64,000 bases of DNA. It comes from Microbulbifer sp. Q7. GTDB lineage: Bacteria; Pseudomonadota; Gammaproteobacteria; Pseudomonadales; Cellvibrionaceae. The DNA is taken from contig NZ_LROY01000001.1 of the NCBI RefSeq assembly GCF_001639145.1, positions 1,304,501-1,368,500 of the forward strand, in the 5' to 3' direction. The notes under the pieces are model-generated. The model was not told where the DNA came from. It saw only the letters and a list, made by a program, of their open reading frames with translations, and made no database searches. Shown here piece by piece: positions 1 to 9,273 of the stretch. The translations under genes and the position numbers were made by a program. The stretch's first letter is position 1. Every line of letters begins with the position of its first letter.

Positions 1-2
1 CA

Positions 3-1931
3 CTGGTACTGGTGGGACTCTTTCCTCAGGATCGCTGGCTGCTTATGGCCGCGCTGTCGCTGTGGATTGGCGGTTGCACTTATATGATGTTGGGCTCCCC
101 GCGGGCCTATTTCTGGCAGGTCTGTGGCTTTGTCAGTGTGATTATCTGTGTCGGTGCCGCTACCTCCAGTAGCGGCGCGTTTGCCACTGCCGTATTGCGC
201 GCCCAGCAGACCGGCCTCGGGGTACTGGTGTACAGCCTGGTGGCCATGCTGGTGTGGCCGCGTCACAGCGACGGCCAGTTCTTGGCCGCCATCGCGGAAC
301 TGCACGACAAGCAACTCGCCCTGTACCGGCATACGGTTGGCGGGCTGACCGGAAGCGTGGACGTGGCAAAAACTACCGCTCTGTTGGGGGAACTCACCGG
401 CATCCACCAGAGGGTGTCTGGTCTTTTGGAAGCTTCGGTTGCCGATAGCTACGAGATCTGGGAGCGGCGCTGCTACTGGCAGCGTTATGTCGCCCGCGGC
501 AAAGCCGTGACCGAATGTTTGGAGCGGCTCGCATTACTGGCGCCCGGTAGTACGCCGCTCTCGTTGGAGAAACGGATGCCCGCACTGGCGGACTTCGACA
601 CCGTTATCCAGCAGCGATTCAGAGCGCTTGCCTCGCGAGATCACGCTGGCATCAGCGAGACGCCACAGACGGCACCAGCGCTTGTCGCAGAGCGCCGTCA
701 ACTGGAATCCCTGTCGCTGTTTGATGTCGGTAACCTCGCGGTCATTCGTCGGCAACTCACCGCGCTGGATTCTCTCACCCGTGACCTGTTGTCTGCGGAG
801 GAGAATGCGTGGAGTGAGCAGCCTGGAATGGAACCAGTGCCGACAGCGAATTTAATCCATCAACACTGGCGGCTGGATGCGGATCGCGTGATTGCGGGTG
901 TGCGTGTGATGCTTTCCCTGTGGGCGGCGTATCTGCTGTATATCTATGTCGAAGGTGTACCGGCGGGGGCAACGCTGGTGACGTTAACTGGATCGCTGGC
1001 GATGGTGCTGGCGGCGGCGCCGCAGGTGGCGCCACTGCGATTGGTGTTGCCGGTGTTGGTGACCACATTGCTGGCGGGTGTGATTTATCTCTTTGTCATG
1101 CCCAACCTCATCCATTTCTGGCAATTGGCGTTGCTGCTGTTTGCGGTGACGTTCGGCATCTGCCGTGCGCTTTCCAGTCCTTCCGCGCAGGCGGCAAAAG
1201 CCCTCGCGTTTTCCATGTTCATTTCTGTTTGCAGTATCCAGAACGCGCAAACGTACAGTTTTCTCGCCATTGCCAATATAGCCATGGCGTTTCCCATTGT
1301 GTTGCTGCTGCTCGCCCTGGCGGCGTACTTCCCGACCTCGCCGCGGCCAGAACAGGTTTTCCGTCGCTTGCTTGCGCGCTTCTTGTGCTGCGCCGGCGAT
1401 AGTTTTTTGCAGGGGAATAGCGCCGGGTATGGGCGCCATAGACAACGCCTTGCCCATGCGCTGACTACACTTCCTGTGGAAATTGCCACCTGGTCTGGTC
1501 GAACTCCCGCGCGCTATTGGCCCGATGGCGAACGCCAGGCACTGGATACGCTGGTGCAGCGCATTGGTGCGCTGGCATTTTTTATCCAGACGCTGGCACA
1601 GGAACTTCCGGTTAAGCGACGAGAACCGGAGGCGCTGGTGCACTGGCGCGAATCGGTGGGCGGTGCCCTGGTTACCCTGGCGGGTTCACTATCAGGAACG
1701 GAGCGGGTGGACTATCGCGAACTATCCATCCAGCTGCACGCTTTACTCGACAGCATGGAAGCGGAAGTGCGCAGCGAAGCGGCACAACGCACGCAACTGG
1801 ATAGTGATGTGGTGGAGCAGTGGCTTTGTCGAGCAGGCCTGCTGCGCGGCATAGGCCAGTCTGTCGTCGATATCGCCGAGACGGCGGATAAATTCAGCTG
1901 GAGGCAGTGGGATGAACCGCGCTTTTATTGA
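3..1931 (+). CDS. FUSC-family (AaeB-like) efflux permease, 5' end cut by window
   Basis: Inner-membrane permease of the fusaric acid resistance/aromatic acid exporter family. The reading frame is open to the first base of the window, so the gene starts upstream. The visible part is 642 codons, and the first residues match the middle of the usual N-terminal membrane block rather than a start. Two hydrophobic clusters are seen (about residues 10-85 and 300-450), each followed by a long soluble stretch, which is the duplicated layout of FUSC proteins. It overlaps or abuts a DUF1656 gene and is followed by an HlyD adaptor and an outer-membrane factor, the AaeB-AaeX-AaeA-type order. The substrate cannot be read from sequence; aromatic carboxylates or hydrophobic toxicants are typical of the family. 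Confidence 0.88.
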   Translation: MVLVGLFPQDRWLLMAALSLWIGGCTYMMLGSPRAYFWQVCGFVSVIICVGAATSSSGAFATAVLRAQQTGLGVLVYSLVAMLVWPRHSDGQFLAAIAELHDKQLALYRHTVGGLTGSVDVAKTTALLGELTGIHQRVSGLLEASVADSYEIWERRCYWQRYVARGKAVTECLERLALLAPGSTPLSLEKRMPALADFDTVIQQRFRALASRDHAGISETPQTAPALVAERRQLESLSLFDVGNLAVIRRQLTALDSLTRDLLSAEENAWSEQPGMEPVPTANLIHQHWRLDADRVIAGVRVMLSLWAAYLLYIYVEGVPAGATLVTLTGSLAMVLAAAPQVAPLRLVLPVLVTTLLAGVIYLFVMPNLIHFWQLALLLFAVTFGICRALSSPSAQAAKALAFSMFISVCSIQNAQTYSFLAIANIAMAFPIVLLLLALAAYFPTSPRPEQVFRRLLARFLCCAGDSFLQGNSAGYGRHRQRLAHALTTLPVEIATWSGRTPARYWPDGERQALDTLVQRIGALAFFIQTLAQELPVKRREPEALVHWRESVGGALVTLAGSLSGTERVDYRELSIQLHALLDSMEAEVRSEAAQRTQLDSDVVEQWLCRAGLLRGIGQSVVDIAETADKFSWRQWDEPRFY

Positions 1932-1951
1932 AAACCGGCCGGTGTGTGGCG

Positions 1952-2161
1952 ATGCCCGTACCCCATGAATTGGCCATCGCCGGGATTTACCTTTCTCCCA
2001 TGCTCGTCGCGGCGACGCTGGGATTAATCCTCGCGCTCACCGTGGCACACCTGCTGGATCGCTATCGCCTGTCGCGGTACTTCGCCCATCCGGCTCTGGT
2101 GCTCACCAGCCTGAGTGTCATTTTTACCCTGCTGGTGGGAACCCTGTTTATTGGAATATGA
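1952..2161 (+). CDS. DUF1656 (AaeX-like) small membrane protein
   Basis: Protein of 69 aa with two hydrophobic segments (about residues 6-28 and 44-66). It begins MPVPHELAIAGIYLSP, the typical DUF1656 opening. An in-frame TTG at 1928 overlaps the stop of the permease gene, but the ATG at 1952 fits family length better. DUF1656 proteins accompany FUSC permeases (AaeX beside AaeB) and are thought to be small accessory subunits of the inner-membrane part of the pump; their exact role is unknown. Only 3 bp separate it from the next gene, so translation is probably coupled. Confidence 0.8.
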   Translation: MPVPHELAIAGIYLSPMLVAATLGLILALTVAHLLDRYRLSRYFAHPALVLTSLSVIFTLLVGTLFIGI

Positions 2162-2164
2162 CGC

Positions 2165-3286
2165 GTGCAGATTTCCAGAAAAACCATACTGACAGCGCTG
2201 GTTGTACTGGTGGCGGCGCTGGCGGTGGTGCTCAGATACCAATACTCGCGGAACAACCCCTGGACTCGGGATGGCCAGGTGCGCGCCGCGGTCATTCAGG
2301 TGACCCCCAATGTTTCCGGTCAGGTGGTGATTGTCGGGGTTAACGACAACCAGTTTGTAGAACAGGGGGCCCTGCTGTTCGAGATAGATCCGCGGCCGTT
2401 TAAGGCGCGGCTGGAGCAGGCGCGGGCCGAGTACGACCGCACCGGCGACAGCTACCTGGCACAGGAACAGAATGTGGAATCGGTTGCCGCCCAGCTCGAG
2501 GTCGCGCGTGCCTCGGTGCTCCAGGCAGAGAGTGCGATTCGTGAAGTGGACGCAGTGATTCAGAAAAATGAGGCAGAACTGCAGCGCCAGCAGCGGTTGT
2601 TGCCCCAGCGCGCCACATCCCAGAAACAGGTGGAGCGCGCACTGGCCCAGCACGCCATCTCCCTGGAGCAGCGTAAGGGCGCGCAAGCGGCACTGGTGCA
2701 GGCGCGGGCAAATCTGTCCGGGGTTTCCGCTCGCCTTGACGAAGCGCGCGCAACCCTCGGCGAACTGGGCGATGCCAACCCGAGTATCCGTGCAGCGCGC
2801 GCGGCACTGCGGGAGGCGCAACTGAATTTTGAATTTACCCGCATTACCGCGCCCGCAAATGGTTATGTCACCAACCTCAATTTGCGAGTGGGCAGTCAAG
2901 CGGTGGCCAACCAGCCCGCGCTGGCACTGGTGGACGTAGACAGTTTCTGGATCGAGGGATTCTTTCGTGAAACCGCCGTTGCGCATATCTCGCCGGGTGA
3001 CCGCGCCGTGGTGACATTGATGGGTTACCCGGATCGCCCGATCGAGGGGCGCGTGGAAAGTATTGGCTGGGGCATTGCGCAGCAGGATGGCGCCACCGGC
3101 CGCGACCTGTTGCCGCAAATACGCCCTACGTTCGAATGGATACGCTTGGCCCAGCGCATACCGGTGAAAATTGCCCTCGGCGAATTGCCAGATGGGGTCT
3201 TGCTGCGTGTCGGTACCAGCGCTTCGGTGCAGGTACTGGGAGGCACCGCCCCCCGGCAGAGTGAAGATGCGCCCGGGCTCAAGTAG
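2165..3286 (+). CDS. HlyD/EmrA-type periplasmic adaptor of efflux pump
   Basis: Membrane-fusion (adaptor) protein, 373 aa, starting at GTG. One N-terminal membrane anchor (about residues 7-22) is followed by a biotinyl-lipoyl-like half domain (NVSGQVVIVGVNDNQ), a long helical hairpin rich in Q/A/E (about 75-200), the second lipoyl half (ITAPANGYV) and a beta-barrel region (DSFWIEGFFRE). Such proteins bridge an inner-membrane permease and an outer-membrane channel. It lies between the DUF1656 gene and the outer-membrane factor and overlaps the latter by 20 bp, so it should form a tripartite pump with both. AaeA is the closest functional model, by operon order. Confidence 0.9.
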   Translation: MQISRKTILTALVVLVAALAVVLRYQYSRNNPWTRDGQVRAAVIQVTPNVSGQVVIVGVNDNQFVEQGALLFEIDPRPFKARLEQARAEYDRTGDSYLAQEQNVESVAAQLEVARASVLQAESAIREVDAVIQKNEAELQRQQRLLPQRATSQKQVERALAQHAISLEQRKGAQAALVQARANLSGVSARLDEARATLGELGDANPSIRAARAALREAQLNFEFTRITAPANGYVTNLNLRVGSQAVANQPALALVDVDSFWIEGFFRETAVAHISPGDRAVVTLMGYPDRPIEGRVESIGWGIAQQDGATGRDLLPQIRPTFEWIRLAQRIPVKIALGELPDGVLLRVGTSASVQVLGGTAPRQSEDAPGLK

Positions 3287-4799
3287 CGTCGTGCTCCGCG
3301 CTGCGGGTGAACGGCGGCGAGCGCGGGTGGCGATGGTGACGCTGGCCGCTGCAGTCGCGGCCGGCGTGGGTGGCTGCACCCTGGGGCCGGCATACCAGCC
3401 GCCGGCAGCGCCGGTTGCGGAGCACTGGATAGAGCGCGGGAGCACGGAAATAGACGCAACGACGCCGGTGGCACCGTTGTGGTGGGAACAGGCATTTGCC
3501 GACCCGCTACTGGATGAACTGGTGGCCATTGCCCTGGAGCAAAATCTCAGCCTGCGCTCGGCCACGCTGCGCATGATGCAGTCACAACAGCAGCTGGCCA
3601 TCGCCGTGGGCAACCAGTTTCCGCAGGTGCAGCAGTTGACTGGCAGCGCCGCGCGTTTCAAGGCCAGCAACCTCATCGTTGAAGAATACGATATCGGATT
3701 CAATCTCTCGTGGGAGCTCGACATGTGGGGCCGTTTCCGCGGTGAGGTGCGCTCTGCCGCCGCTGCCATGGACGCTAGTGTGGCGGAATACGATGGTGTA
3801 CTGGTATCGGTAGTAGCCCAGGTGGCGCAGGTGTATATCCAGATTCGCACCACCCAGAACCGTCTCGATGTGGCTCGCCAGAACATCGAGCTGCAAGCGG
3901 AAAGCCTGCGTATCGCGCGCGCCAAGGCGAATGCCGGTGAAGTGAGCGACCTGGATGCAGAGCAGGCTGAATCGCTGCTGTACAACACCAAAGCCATTGT
4001 GCCGGGGCTTGAAACCACACTGCAGCAGCTGGAAAACGCGCTGGCAGTGTTGCTTGGGCAACCACCGGGTGCGCTGGGAGTCTCACTGGCGCCACTCACG
4101 GCTATTCCAAGGGTTCCGCCTGCGGTGGCGGTGGGAATGCCCCAGGACCTCCTGCGGCAACGCCCCGATATTCGTGCCGCCGAGCGCTTGCTGGCGGCAC
4201 AGGGGGCACAGATTGGTGTGGCGCGTGCCGAACTCTACCCGGCCTTTTCCATTGCCGGTGCCATCGGGTCGCAGGCCATGGACGTCGGCAACCTGTTCGA
4301 GGGCGAAACGGAAACCTGGAGCATCGGCGGCGGCTTTGCGTGGAACCTGTTTAATTACGGCCGGTTGCGCAGCAATGTGCGTCTACAGGACGCACGCTTT
4401 CAGCAGCTATTGGAAGACTACCGGCAGACGGTGCTCGAAGCGCAGGCGGATGCGGAGAACGCCATCGTTGCCTACCTCAAGTCACAGCAGCAACTGGTAA
4501 TGATCGAGCGCGCCGCCGCCGCCTCCAGGCGCTCGGTGGCGCTATCCACCGCGCAGTACACCAACGGGCTAGTAGGGTTTAACACCGTCATTAACACACT
4601 CACCGCAGACGCCAACCAGCAGGACCAGCTGGCGCAGACGCGCGGTGCAGTGGCGGCCAACCTGGTGCAGGTATACCGCGCACTGGGTGGAGGCTGGCAG
4701 GTACGTGCAGAACTGTCACCAGTTGAACTGGTGCCACCGGAAACCCGCAAAGAAATGCAGCAGCGTACCGGTAGTTGGCACAAGGTATTCAGGGAATGA
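3267..4799 (+). CDS. NodT/OprM-type outer-membrane efflux lipoprotein
   Basis: Outer-membrane factor of the tripartite pump, 510 aa from the ATG at 3267, which overlaps the end of the adaptor gene. A later ATG at 3333 would give a shorter signal peptide and cannot be excluded. The N-terminus has a basic stretch, an alanine-rich hydrophobic segment and a lipobox ending GVGGC, followed by TLGPAYQPP, the usual NodT-family mature start. Two outer-membrane efflux repeats follow, with the typical WW-E-F-DP-L-D (WWEQAFADPLLDEL) and LLRQRPDIRAAE motifs. The gene closes the efflux operon and is separated by 19 bp from the channel gene. Confidence 0.9.
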   Translation: MRPGSSSVVLRAAGERRRARVAMVTLAAAVAAGVGGCTLGPAYQPPAAPVAEHWIERGSTEIDATTPVAPLWWEQAFADPLLDELVAIALEQNLSLRSATLRMMQSQQQLAIAVGNQFPQVQQLTGSAARFKASNLIVEEYDIGFNLSWELDMWGRFRGEVRSAAAAMDASVAEYDGVLVSVVAQVAQVYIQIRTTQNRLDVARQNIELQAESLRIARAKANAGEVSDLDAEQAESLLYNTKAIVPGLETTLQQLENALAVLLGQPPGALGVSLAPLTAIPRVPPAVAVGMPQDLLRQRPDIRAAERLLAAQGAQIGVARAELYPAFSIAGAIGSQAMDVGNLFEGETETWSIGGGFAWNLFNYGRLRSNVRLQDARFQQLLEDYRQTVLEAQADAENAIVAYLKSQQQLVMIERAAAASRRSVALSTAQYTNGLVGFNTVINTLTADANQQDQLAQTRGAVAANLVQVYRALGGGWQVRAELSPVELVPPETRKEMQQRTGSWHKVFRE

Positions 4800-4818
4800 A
4801 TCAGGCCGAGGTGAGAAA

Positions 4819-5250
4819 ATGCTGATCAAAGTCCTGCTGATTGCATCGGCATTGCTGGTCGTCAACACACTGATCCACGCGCTGGGGATGACGGTTGCCC
4901 TCCGTTGGAGCCGGCTAATTGCCGAACTACATCCGGCACATCCGTTTCTGCCAACCGGCCGGCCGCTGGTGGTATCCGCGGTGGTATTGCTGATGTTCTT
5001 TGCCTCGGTGGCTGAAGTCATGACCTGGGCGCTGGTCTACCGCTGGCTGGGTGCGTTTAGTGACGCAGAGCCTGCGCTCTACTTTTCCATGGTCACCTAC
5101 ACCACCCTGGGCTATGGCGATATCGTGCTCGAAGGCAGTCTGCGGTTGTTGTCTTCATTTCAGGCCGCCATCGGTATCATCATGTTCGGCTGGACCACCG
5201 CCGTGGTGTTGGCGGTGGTTCAGCGGCTGTACCAAAAGCCGCAGCGCTAG
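4819..5250 (+). CDS. Two-helix potassium-channel-like membrane protein
   Basis: Predicted ion channel, 143 aa. Hydrophobic segments at about residues 4-28, 50-75 and 112-135 surround a pore loop containing TYTTLGYGD, the potassium selectivity-filter signature (T-x-G-Y-G-D). There is no C-terminal regulatory domain, so it resembles minimal Ion_trans_2 proteins. The start at 4819 is chosen because a GAGGTGAG ribosome-binding site lies just upstream; an upstream in-frame extension runs into the efflux gene and looks non-coding. It sits 19 bp after the efflux operon and may be co-transcribed, perhaps balancing membrane potential during stress. The functional link is inference. Confidence 0.8.
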   Translation: MLIKVLLIASALLVVNTLIHALGMTVALRWSRLIAELHPAHPFLPTGRPLVVSAVVLLMFFASVAEVMTWALVYRWLGAFSDAEPALYFSMVTYTTLGYGDIVLEGSLRLLSSFQAAIGIIMFGWTTAVVLAVVQRLYQKPQR

Positions 5251-5289
5251 TCCCTCAATCCACTGAAAGAACAGCGCGCTGCCAGCGGT

Positions 5290-7239
5290 TTACTGCTCGG
5301 GGCTATACCAGATCGGCGAGGTCCACGCGCGTTCCTGAATACTCACCGGCAGATCCTCCGGACGCTTGAGACCCGTGCGGGCGGCATCGTAGGTGGACCA
5401 GCGCGGTGTGGGAATCTGCAGCACGCGCGCATAGTAAACGGCATACTGCGAGGCAACGAAGTCCGGGTCTGTCCAGGTCGCTGTTAACTGGGCGTCGCCA
5501 ATGCTATTGCTATAGGTCGCGTCTTTTTCGTTGACGGTATTACCCACCGGCGGGATCTTGCCGTCCGCGCCAGGCTTGCGATCACCAGACAGGGCAACGT
5601 CGTAAATTTTCGACTGTTGTTTGCCGGATGCATCGATCCAGCCCTTGATGATCTGAATGCGGTCGAGGTTGGCGCCGTCGGCTTCCTTCATCGCGTGCAC
5701 CACAAAGGTTGGCGCCTTGTCCGTGGTCGGTAGCAGGTCGCCTCCCATGGGCACACCTTTGGTATAGGCCTTGGTGAGACCATTTGCGGAGCCGAGGGAT
5801 ATACCCTCAAGTTCATAGCCGCCGAAGAATCGCACCTTCATGCGCGGGCCGGAAGTAGCGTACGTCTCTTTGCGCTTGATGCCCTCGAAGATGCCGTCCC
5901 GGGTATTGGCCTCGGCCCACACCGCGGCCACACCGCCAGAGCTGAAACTCCGCACTTGTTTTGCGCCAGCCGCATCGACTCCGGGCGGGCCTTCCAGTCT
6001 GTGTTTGGGATCGATTTCAAAACCGAACTTTCCCGTGTAGTTGTCTTCCTCGATCGCAGCCGCGCCATTGTGGGTGTCCGAGTCGCCGATAAAACCGAAT
6101 TTGAACGGGTTGCCGTTGCCTTCACTTTCAAGCGTGAGCCCGCGGATCAGCGCCTCGCGCGCGTAGCCGCCTTTTTTATGTTCCGGCGGGGTTGCGGTGG
6201 GCGCCAGTGTGTAGTCCCAGAGCTCGAAACTGCCGAATTCATCATTGGGAAACAGCGCTGGGTGGGTTTCAGAGGTGCCCTTGATCTGGGTGAGCTCGTA
6301 GACCGGCTCGTTGCGCATACGCGCCTCGGCGTACTCCTGATTCAGCGCGCTGCCGCCGTAGGATTGGTCTACCGGGAACATGAGTCCGTCGCTGGCATTG
6401 CCGTTGTGGGCAATGGCAAGAAGGTCGTTACCCGCCTTGCGCTGCCCATCCATCCAGCGCCAAAGGTCCTCGGGTGTGCTGGAGTCGAGGGCGGAGAAGG
6501 GGGCATCCGGCACCTTGGTGCTGTCGCGGAAAAAGACGACTCGATGCAGGTTTCTCCAGTCGGGGTTTGATGTCCACTCATATCCCGGCATGGTGGTGAA
6601 CTTGCCCGGTTCGTAATGCGCGTCAGCAATTTTTACCACCTCCGACCAGAGAGACCTTGCCTGTTTTTTGTCGCCGAGAATCGGGTCCACCCTCATATTA
6701 GAGATGCCATCGAGGATCTGGCCGTAGGCATCGAAGGATTTTTTCGGGTCGTCGCCGGTGATATCTGCCGCCAGTGGATGCTTGCTGATCGGGCTGTCGG
6801 GGTCCTCCATCAGCGGTAGCACGCCCAGGTACTCTGCGTGGTCGGAGACGATATACCAGTCCAGAGGGGCGCCAATCTTTAGGGGCTTGCCGACTTCACC
6901 CGGGGGAATCTCTTCACCCTTGGCCCAGCGGTAGGCTGCGTCCGGGTCCACCCAGGCCTCGTTGATATACGCATCGAAGGACCAGCGCGTATGCACGTGC
7001 AGGTTGCCGAAATACACGTCGCGGTTCGGGTTGGACGCTATTTCGATGTCCTTGGGTGCGGCGGCCGCCTTGGCCGTCTGCGGGTCAGCTGGACCAGCGG
7101 ACACTGTCGTCCCATTGGCCTCGCGCATCGCCGAGTCAGGTTTCTCTTGGCTATCTGGCGTGACCTTGTTGTCCCGATCTGCGCTGCATGCCGACAGCAT
7201 TATTATTGGCAGAATCAGGTAAGAGTAGGGGAATCGCAT
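5290..7239 (-). CDS. DUF3604-domain lipoprotein (PHP-like hydrolase)
   Basis: Predicted lipoprotein of 649 aa with the signal MRFPYSYLILPIIMLSAC, where LSAC is the lipobox. The mature part carries the DUF3604 hallmarks YFGNLHVHTRWSFDA near residue 75, VSDHAEYLG near 130 and GDSDTHNG near 385. These histidine/aspartate clusters resemble metal sites of PHP-type phosphoesterases. DUF3604 proteins are common, often multi-copy, in marine gammaproteobacteria; their substrate is not established. The gene converges with the channel gene (39-bp gap) and diverges from the M20 peptidase gene. The C-terminal WTDPDFVASQYAVYYARVLQ region with the closing WYSPEQ is typical of the full-length family, so the gene looks intact. 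Confidence 0.88.
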   Translation of the reverse strand: MRFPYSYLILPIIMLSACSADRDNKVTPDSQEKPDSAMREANGTTVSAGPADPQTAKAAAAPKDIEIASNPNRDVYFGNLHVHTRWSFDAYINEAWVDPDAAYRWAKGEEIPPGEVGKPLKIGAPLDWYIVSDHAEYLGVLPLMEDPDSPISKHPLAADITGDDPKKSFDAYGQILDGISNMRVDPILGDKKQARSLWSEVVKIADAHYEPGKFTTMPGYEWTSNPDWRNLHRVVFFRDSTKVPDAPFSALDSSTPEDLWRWMDGQRKAGNDLLAIAHNGNASDGLMFPVDQSYGGSALNQEYAEARMRNEPVYELTQIKGTSETHPALFPNDEFGSFELWDYTLAPTATPPEHKKGGYAREALIRGLTLESEGNGNPFKFGFIGDSDTHNGAAAIEEDNYTGKFGFEIDPKHRLEGPPGVDAAGAKQVRSFSSGGVAAVWAEANTRDGIFEGIKRKETYATSGPRMKVRFFGGYELEGISLGSANGLTKAYTKGVPMGGDLLPTTDKAPTFVVHAMKEADGANLDRIQIIKGWIDASGKQQSKIYDVALSGDRKPGADGKIPPVGNTVNEKDATYSNSIGDAQLTATWTDPDFVASQYAVYYARVLQIPTPRWSTYDAARTGLKRPEDLPVSIQERAWTSPIWYSPEQ

Positions 7240-7624
7240 GAGCCGCTCGCTTTATTCCGTGATGTTCGAAGTCGGATTTCTGGTAGCTTAGTAATAGCGG
7301 ACTGGGGCGCTGCGCGTTGGCACTGGGATCGAATTTGACAGGCCTTTCATTTTTTTCTACGGATTTCGCAAGTAATTCATCGGCGAACAGAGAGGTGAAT
7401 TACTTGCTCAAGCGGAACGCCGATCGCGGGACTGACTGCCGAACACAATTCTGGCACTCGGTCACCGTCGGTTCGGTCGAAGCTACAGAGGCTATAATGC
7501 CCCCAATACTACGATGCCCGCATCAAAAAAACTGGGCTCCTTATCAAGTGCTGGCCAGCAAATTCACTGGCCCCCATGAATAATTCCTGCATTGAATGGA
7601 TTACGGAACAAGGAAGTTCGCAAC
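7240..7624. other. Divergent intergenic region with a 12-bp inverted repeat
   Basis: This 385-bp spacer separates two divergent genes for secreted proteins. No credible coding region was seen. It contains a perfect inverted repeat, GCAAGTAATTCA (7368-7379) and its complement (7396-7407), with a 16-base loop. The loop region contains an AGAGAGG tract. This could be a regulator site or an RNA hairpin; there is no T-tract to support a terminator. Confidence 0.5.
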
Positions 7625-9151
7625 ATGCAGTTACTGAAGAAGAAATCATTGAATGTGCTCGCCGCCGTCCTTATGAGTGTGAGCCTTGCGACGGTCACTA
7701 GTGCAGACCAGGACTTCTCTTCCATGCAGATGCAGGGCGTTGAGCGAGTAGACATCAAGGTTGATGTGGACGCCGCAGTGAAACGGTTGTCCAAGGCCGT
7801 GCAGTTCCCCACCATCTCCAATCAGGACAGAGCGGATTTTGATGTGAAGGCGTTTGAGGGCTACCACACGTTTCTCGAACAGGCCTATCCCAACGTCCAC
7901 AAGACTCTGAAGCGAGAAAAGCTGGGTAAGCCCCGCCCTTACAGCCTGCTGTACACCTGGGAGGGCAAGGATCCGTCACTGCCCCCTGCCGTGTTTATGG
8001 CGCATCAGGACGTAGTTCCCATTGCAGAGGAGTCCCGCGACCAGTGGAAGCACGAACCTTTTTCCGGCGCAATTGCCGATGGCTACATCTGGGGGCGCGG
8101 CGTACTGGACGACAAAAACCAGATTCATGCCATCCTCGAAGCCGCGGAAATGAAGATCAAGGAAGGTTTCCAGCCGGCCCGCACGCTTTACTTCGTGTTT
8201 GGTCACGACGAGGAAGTGGGTGGCCCGGAAGGTGCCAAGCATGTGGTAGACGTGCTGGAGCAGCGTGGGCTCAAGGAGATCGCGTTTGTTATTGACGAGT
8301 CTGCGCCGCTGATACCAAATCTGTTTCCCGGCATCGAGGAAAACTCCGCGCTGATCGGGATTGCCCAGAAGGGCTACATGAGCCTGGAACTGTCGGTGAA
8401 TGGGGAAGGTGGCCATTCATCCCAGCCGCCCGAGCATTCCAATATCGGTATTTTGGCCGAGGCGATCACCAAACTGGAAAATGCCCAGTTCCCTTACAAG
8501 ATCAACAAGGCGGTGCGCTACCAGTACCGCTTTATGGGGCCAGAGCTGCCGAAGGAAAAGCAGGCGATGTACAAGGCCGTCGCATACGGTGACGACGGAA
8601 AGACCACCGAGCTGGAGCAGAAGTTCATCGAGGAAATGGCCGAAGATCAGGTGACCCGCGCCATGCTGCATACCACCATCGCGGTCACCATGTTTAATGC
8701 TGGCATTAAAGACAATGTACTGCCGCCTTCGGCAACCGCAGTGGTCAATTTCAGGATCGCGCCGGAGGATTCCAAAGAAAGCGTCATTGCCCATGTGAAA
8801 AAGGCGATCGACGACGATCGCATCAGCATCAAGGACATTTCCGCATCCACCCCACCAACGAACGTCGCTGACCCCCATGGGGACGGCTACAAGCTGCTGG
8901 AAAAAACCATCCGGCAAACCTGGGGCAATGACCTGATTGTCTCGCCGTTTTTTGTGATCGGCGGATCGGATTCCAAGCATTTCCAGGCCAGGCCTTTCGC
9001 TCCGAATGTCTACACGATTACCGGGATACAGCTGGAATCCACCAAGGAATTTGCCGGCTTTCACGGGGTGAATGAACGCATTCTGGTGGATGAATACGGT
9101 CGTTCGATCGCATTTTTCTACCAGTTGATGAATAACCTGGAAGAACTTTGA
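7625..9151 (+). CDS. Secreted M20-family zinc metallopeptidase
   Basis: Peptidase of the M20/ArgE-DapE-carboxypeptidase S type, 508 aa. The ATG at 7625 is preceded by AAGGAAG, and the protein begins with a signal peptide (QLLKKKSLNVLAAVLMSVSL, ending near VTSA). Metal and catalytic residues are visible: AHQDVVPI (first His-Asp), GRGVLDDKN (bridging Asp) and HDEEVGG (catalytic Glu pair). The dimerisation domain (GYMSLELSVNGEGGHSS) and a late His (GGSDSKHF) follow. The product would be a periplasmic or exported carboxypeptidase or aminoacyl hydrolase; the substrate is unknown. It is transcribed away from the DUF3604 gene and converges on the M56 gene. Confidence 0.9.
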   Translation: MQLLKKKSLNVLAAVLMSVSLATVTSADQDFSSMQMQGVERVDIKVDVDAAVKRLSKAVQFPTISNQDRADFDVKAFEGYHTFLEQAYPNVHKTLKREKLGKPRPYSLLYTWEGKDPSLPPAVFMAHQDVVPIAEESRDQWKHEPFSGAIADGYIWGRGVLDDKNQIHAILEAAEMKIKEGFQPARTLYFVFGHDEEVGGPEGAKHVVDVLEQRGLKEIAFVIDESAPLIPNLFPGIEENSALIGIAQKGYMSLELSVNGEGGHSSQPPEHSNIGILAEAITKLENAQFPYKINKAVRYQYRFMGPELPKEKQAMYKAVAYGDDGKTTELEQKFIEEMAEDQVTRAMLHTTIAVTMFNAGIKDNVLPPSATAVVNFRIAPEDSKESVIAHVKKAIDDDRISIKDISASTPPTNVADPHGDGYKLLEKTIRQTWGNDLIVSPFFVIGGSDSKHFQARPFAPNVYTITGIQLESTKEFAGFHGVNERILVDEYGRSIAFFYQLMNNLEEL

Positions 9152-9159
9152 CTTTAATG

Positions 9160-9178
9160 CTTGTCAATTTTTGGCAAG
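9160..9178 (+). terminator. Stem-loop after M20 peptidase gene
   Basis: CTTGTCAA and TTGGCAAG form an 8-bp stem (one G-T pair) with a TTT loop, 8 bases after the stop codon. There is no strong T-tract, so it may be a weak terminator or an mRNA-stabilising hairpin. Confidence 0.4.
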
Positions 9179-9211
9179 AAAGTCGATACCCAACCCTTCG
9201 TTAGGTCCTTC

Positions 9212-9258
9212 ACCCTCTTGGCCAATTTTCGAACTTCTATGTGTTTGACCAAGAGGGT
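9212..9258. terminator. Long inverted repeat between convergent genes
   Basis: ACCCTCTTGGCCA (9212-9224) pairs with TGACCAAGAGGGT (9246-9258) with one mismatch, around a 21-base loop. It lies between the convergent M20 and M56 genes, the usual place for a bidirectional transcription stop. A T-rich stretch follows on the plus strand. Confidence 0.45.
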
Positions 9259-9273
9259 TTACAACTTCGGGTT

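Noticed and set aside
2024..4099. 691-aa open frame antisense to the efflux genes
   Set aside because: Opposite strand of well-supported adaptor and outer-membrane-factor genes; low-complexity composition typical of GC-rich antisense frames; no family motif.
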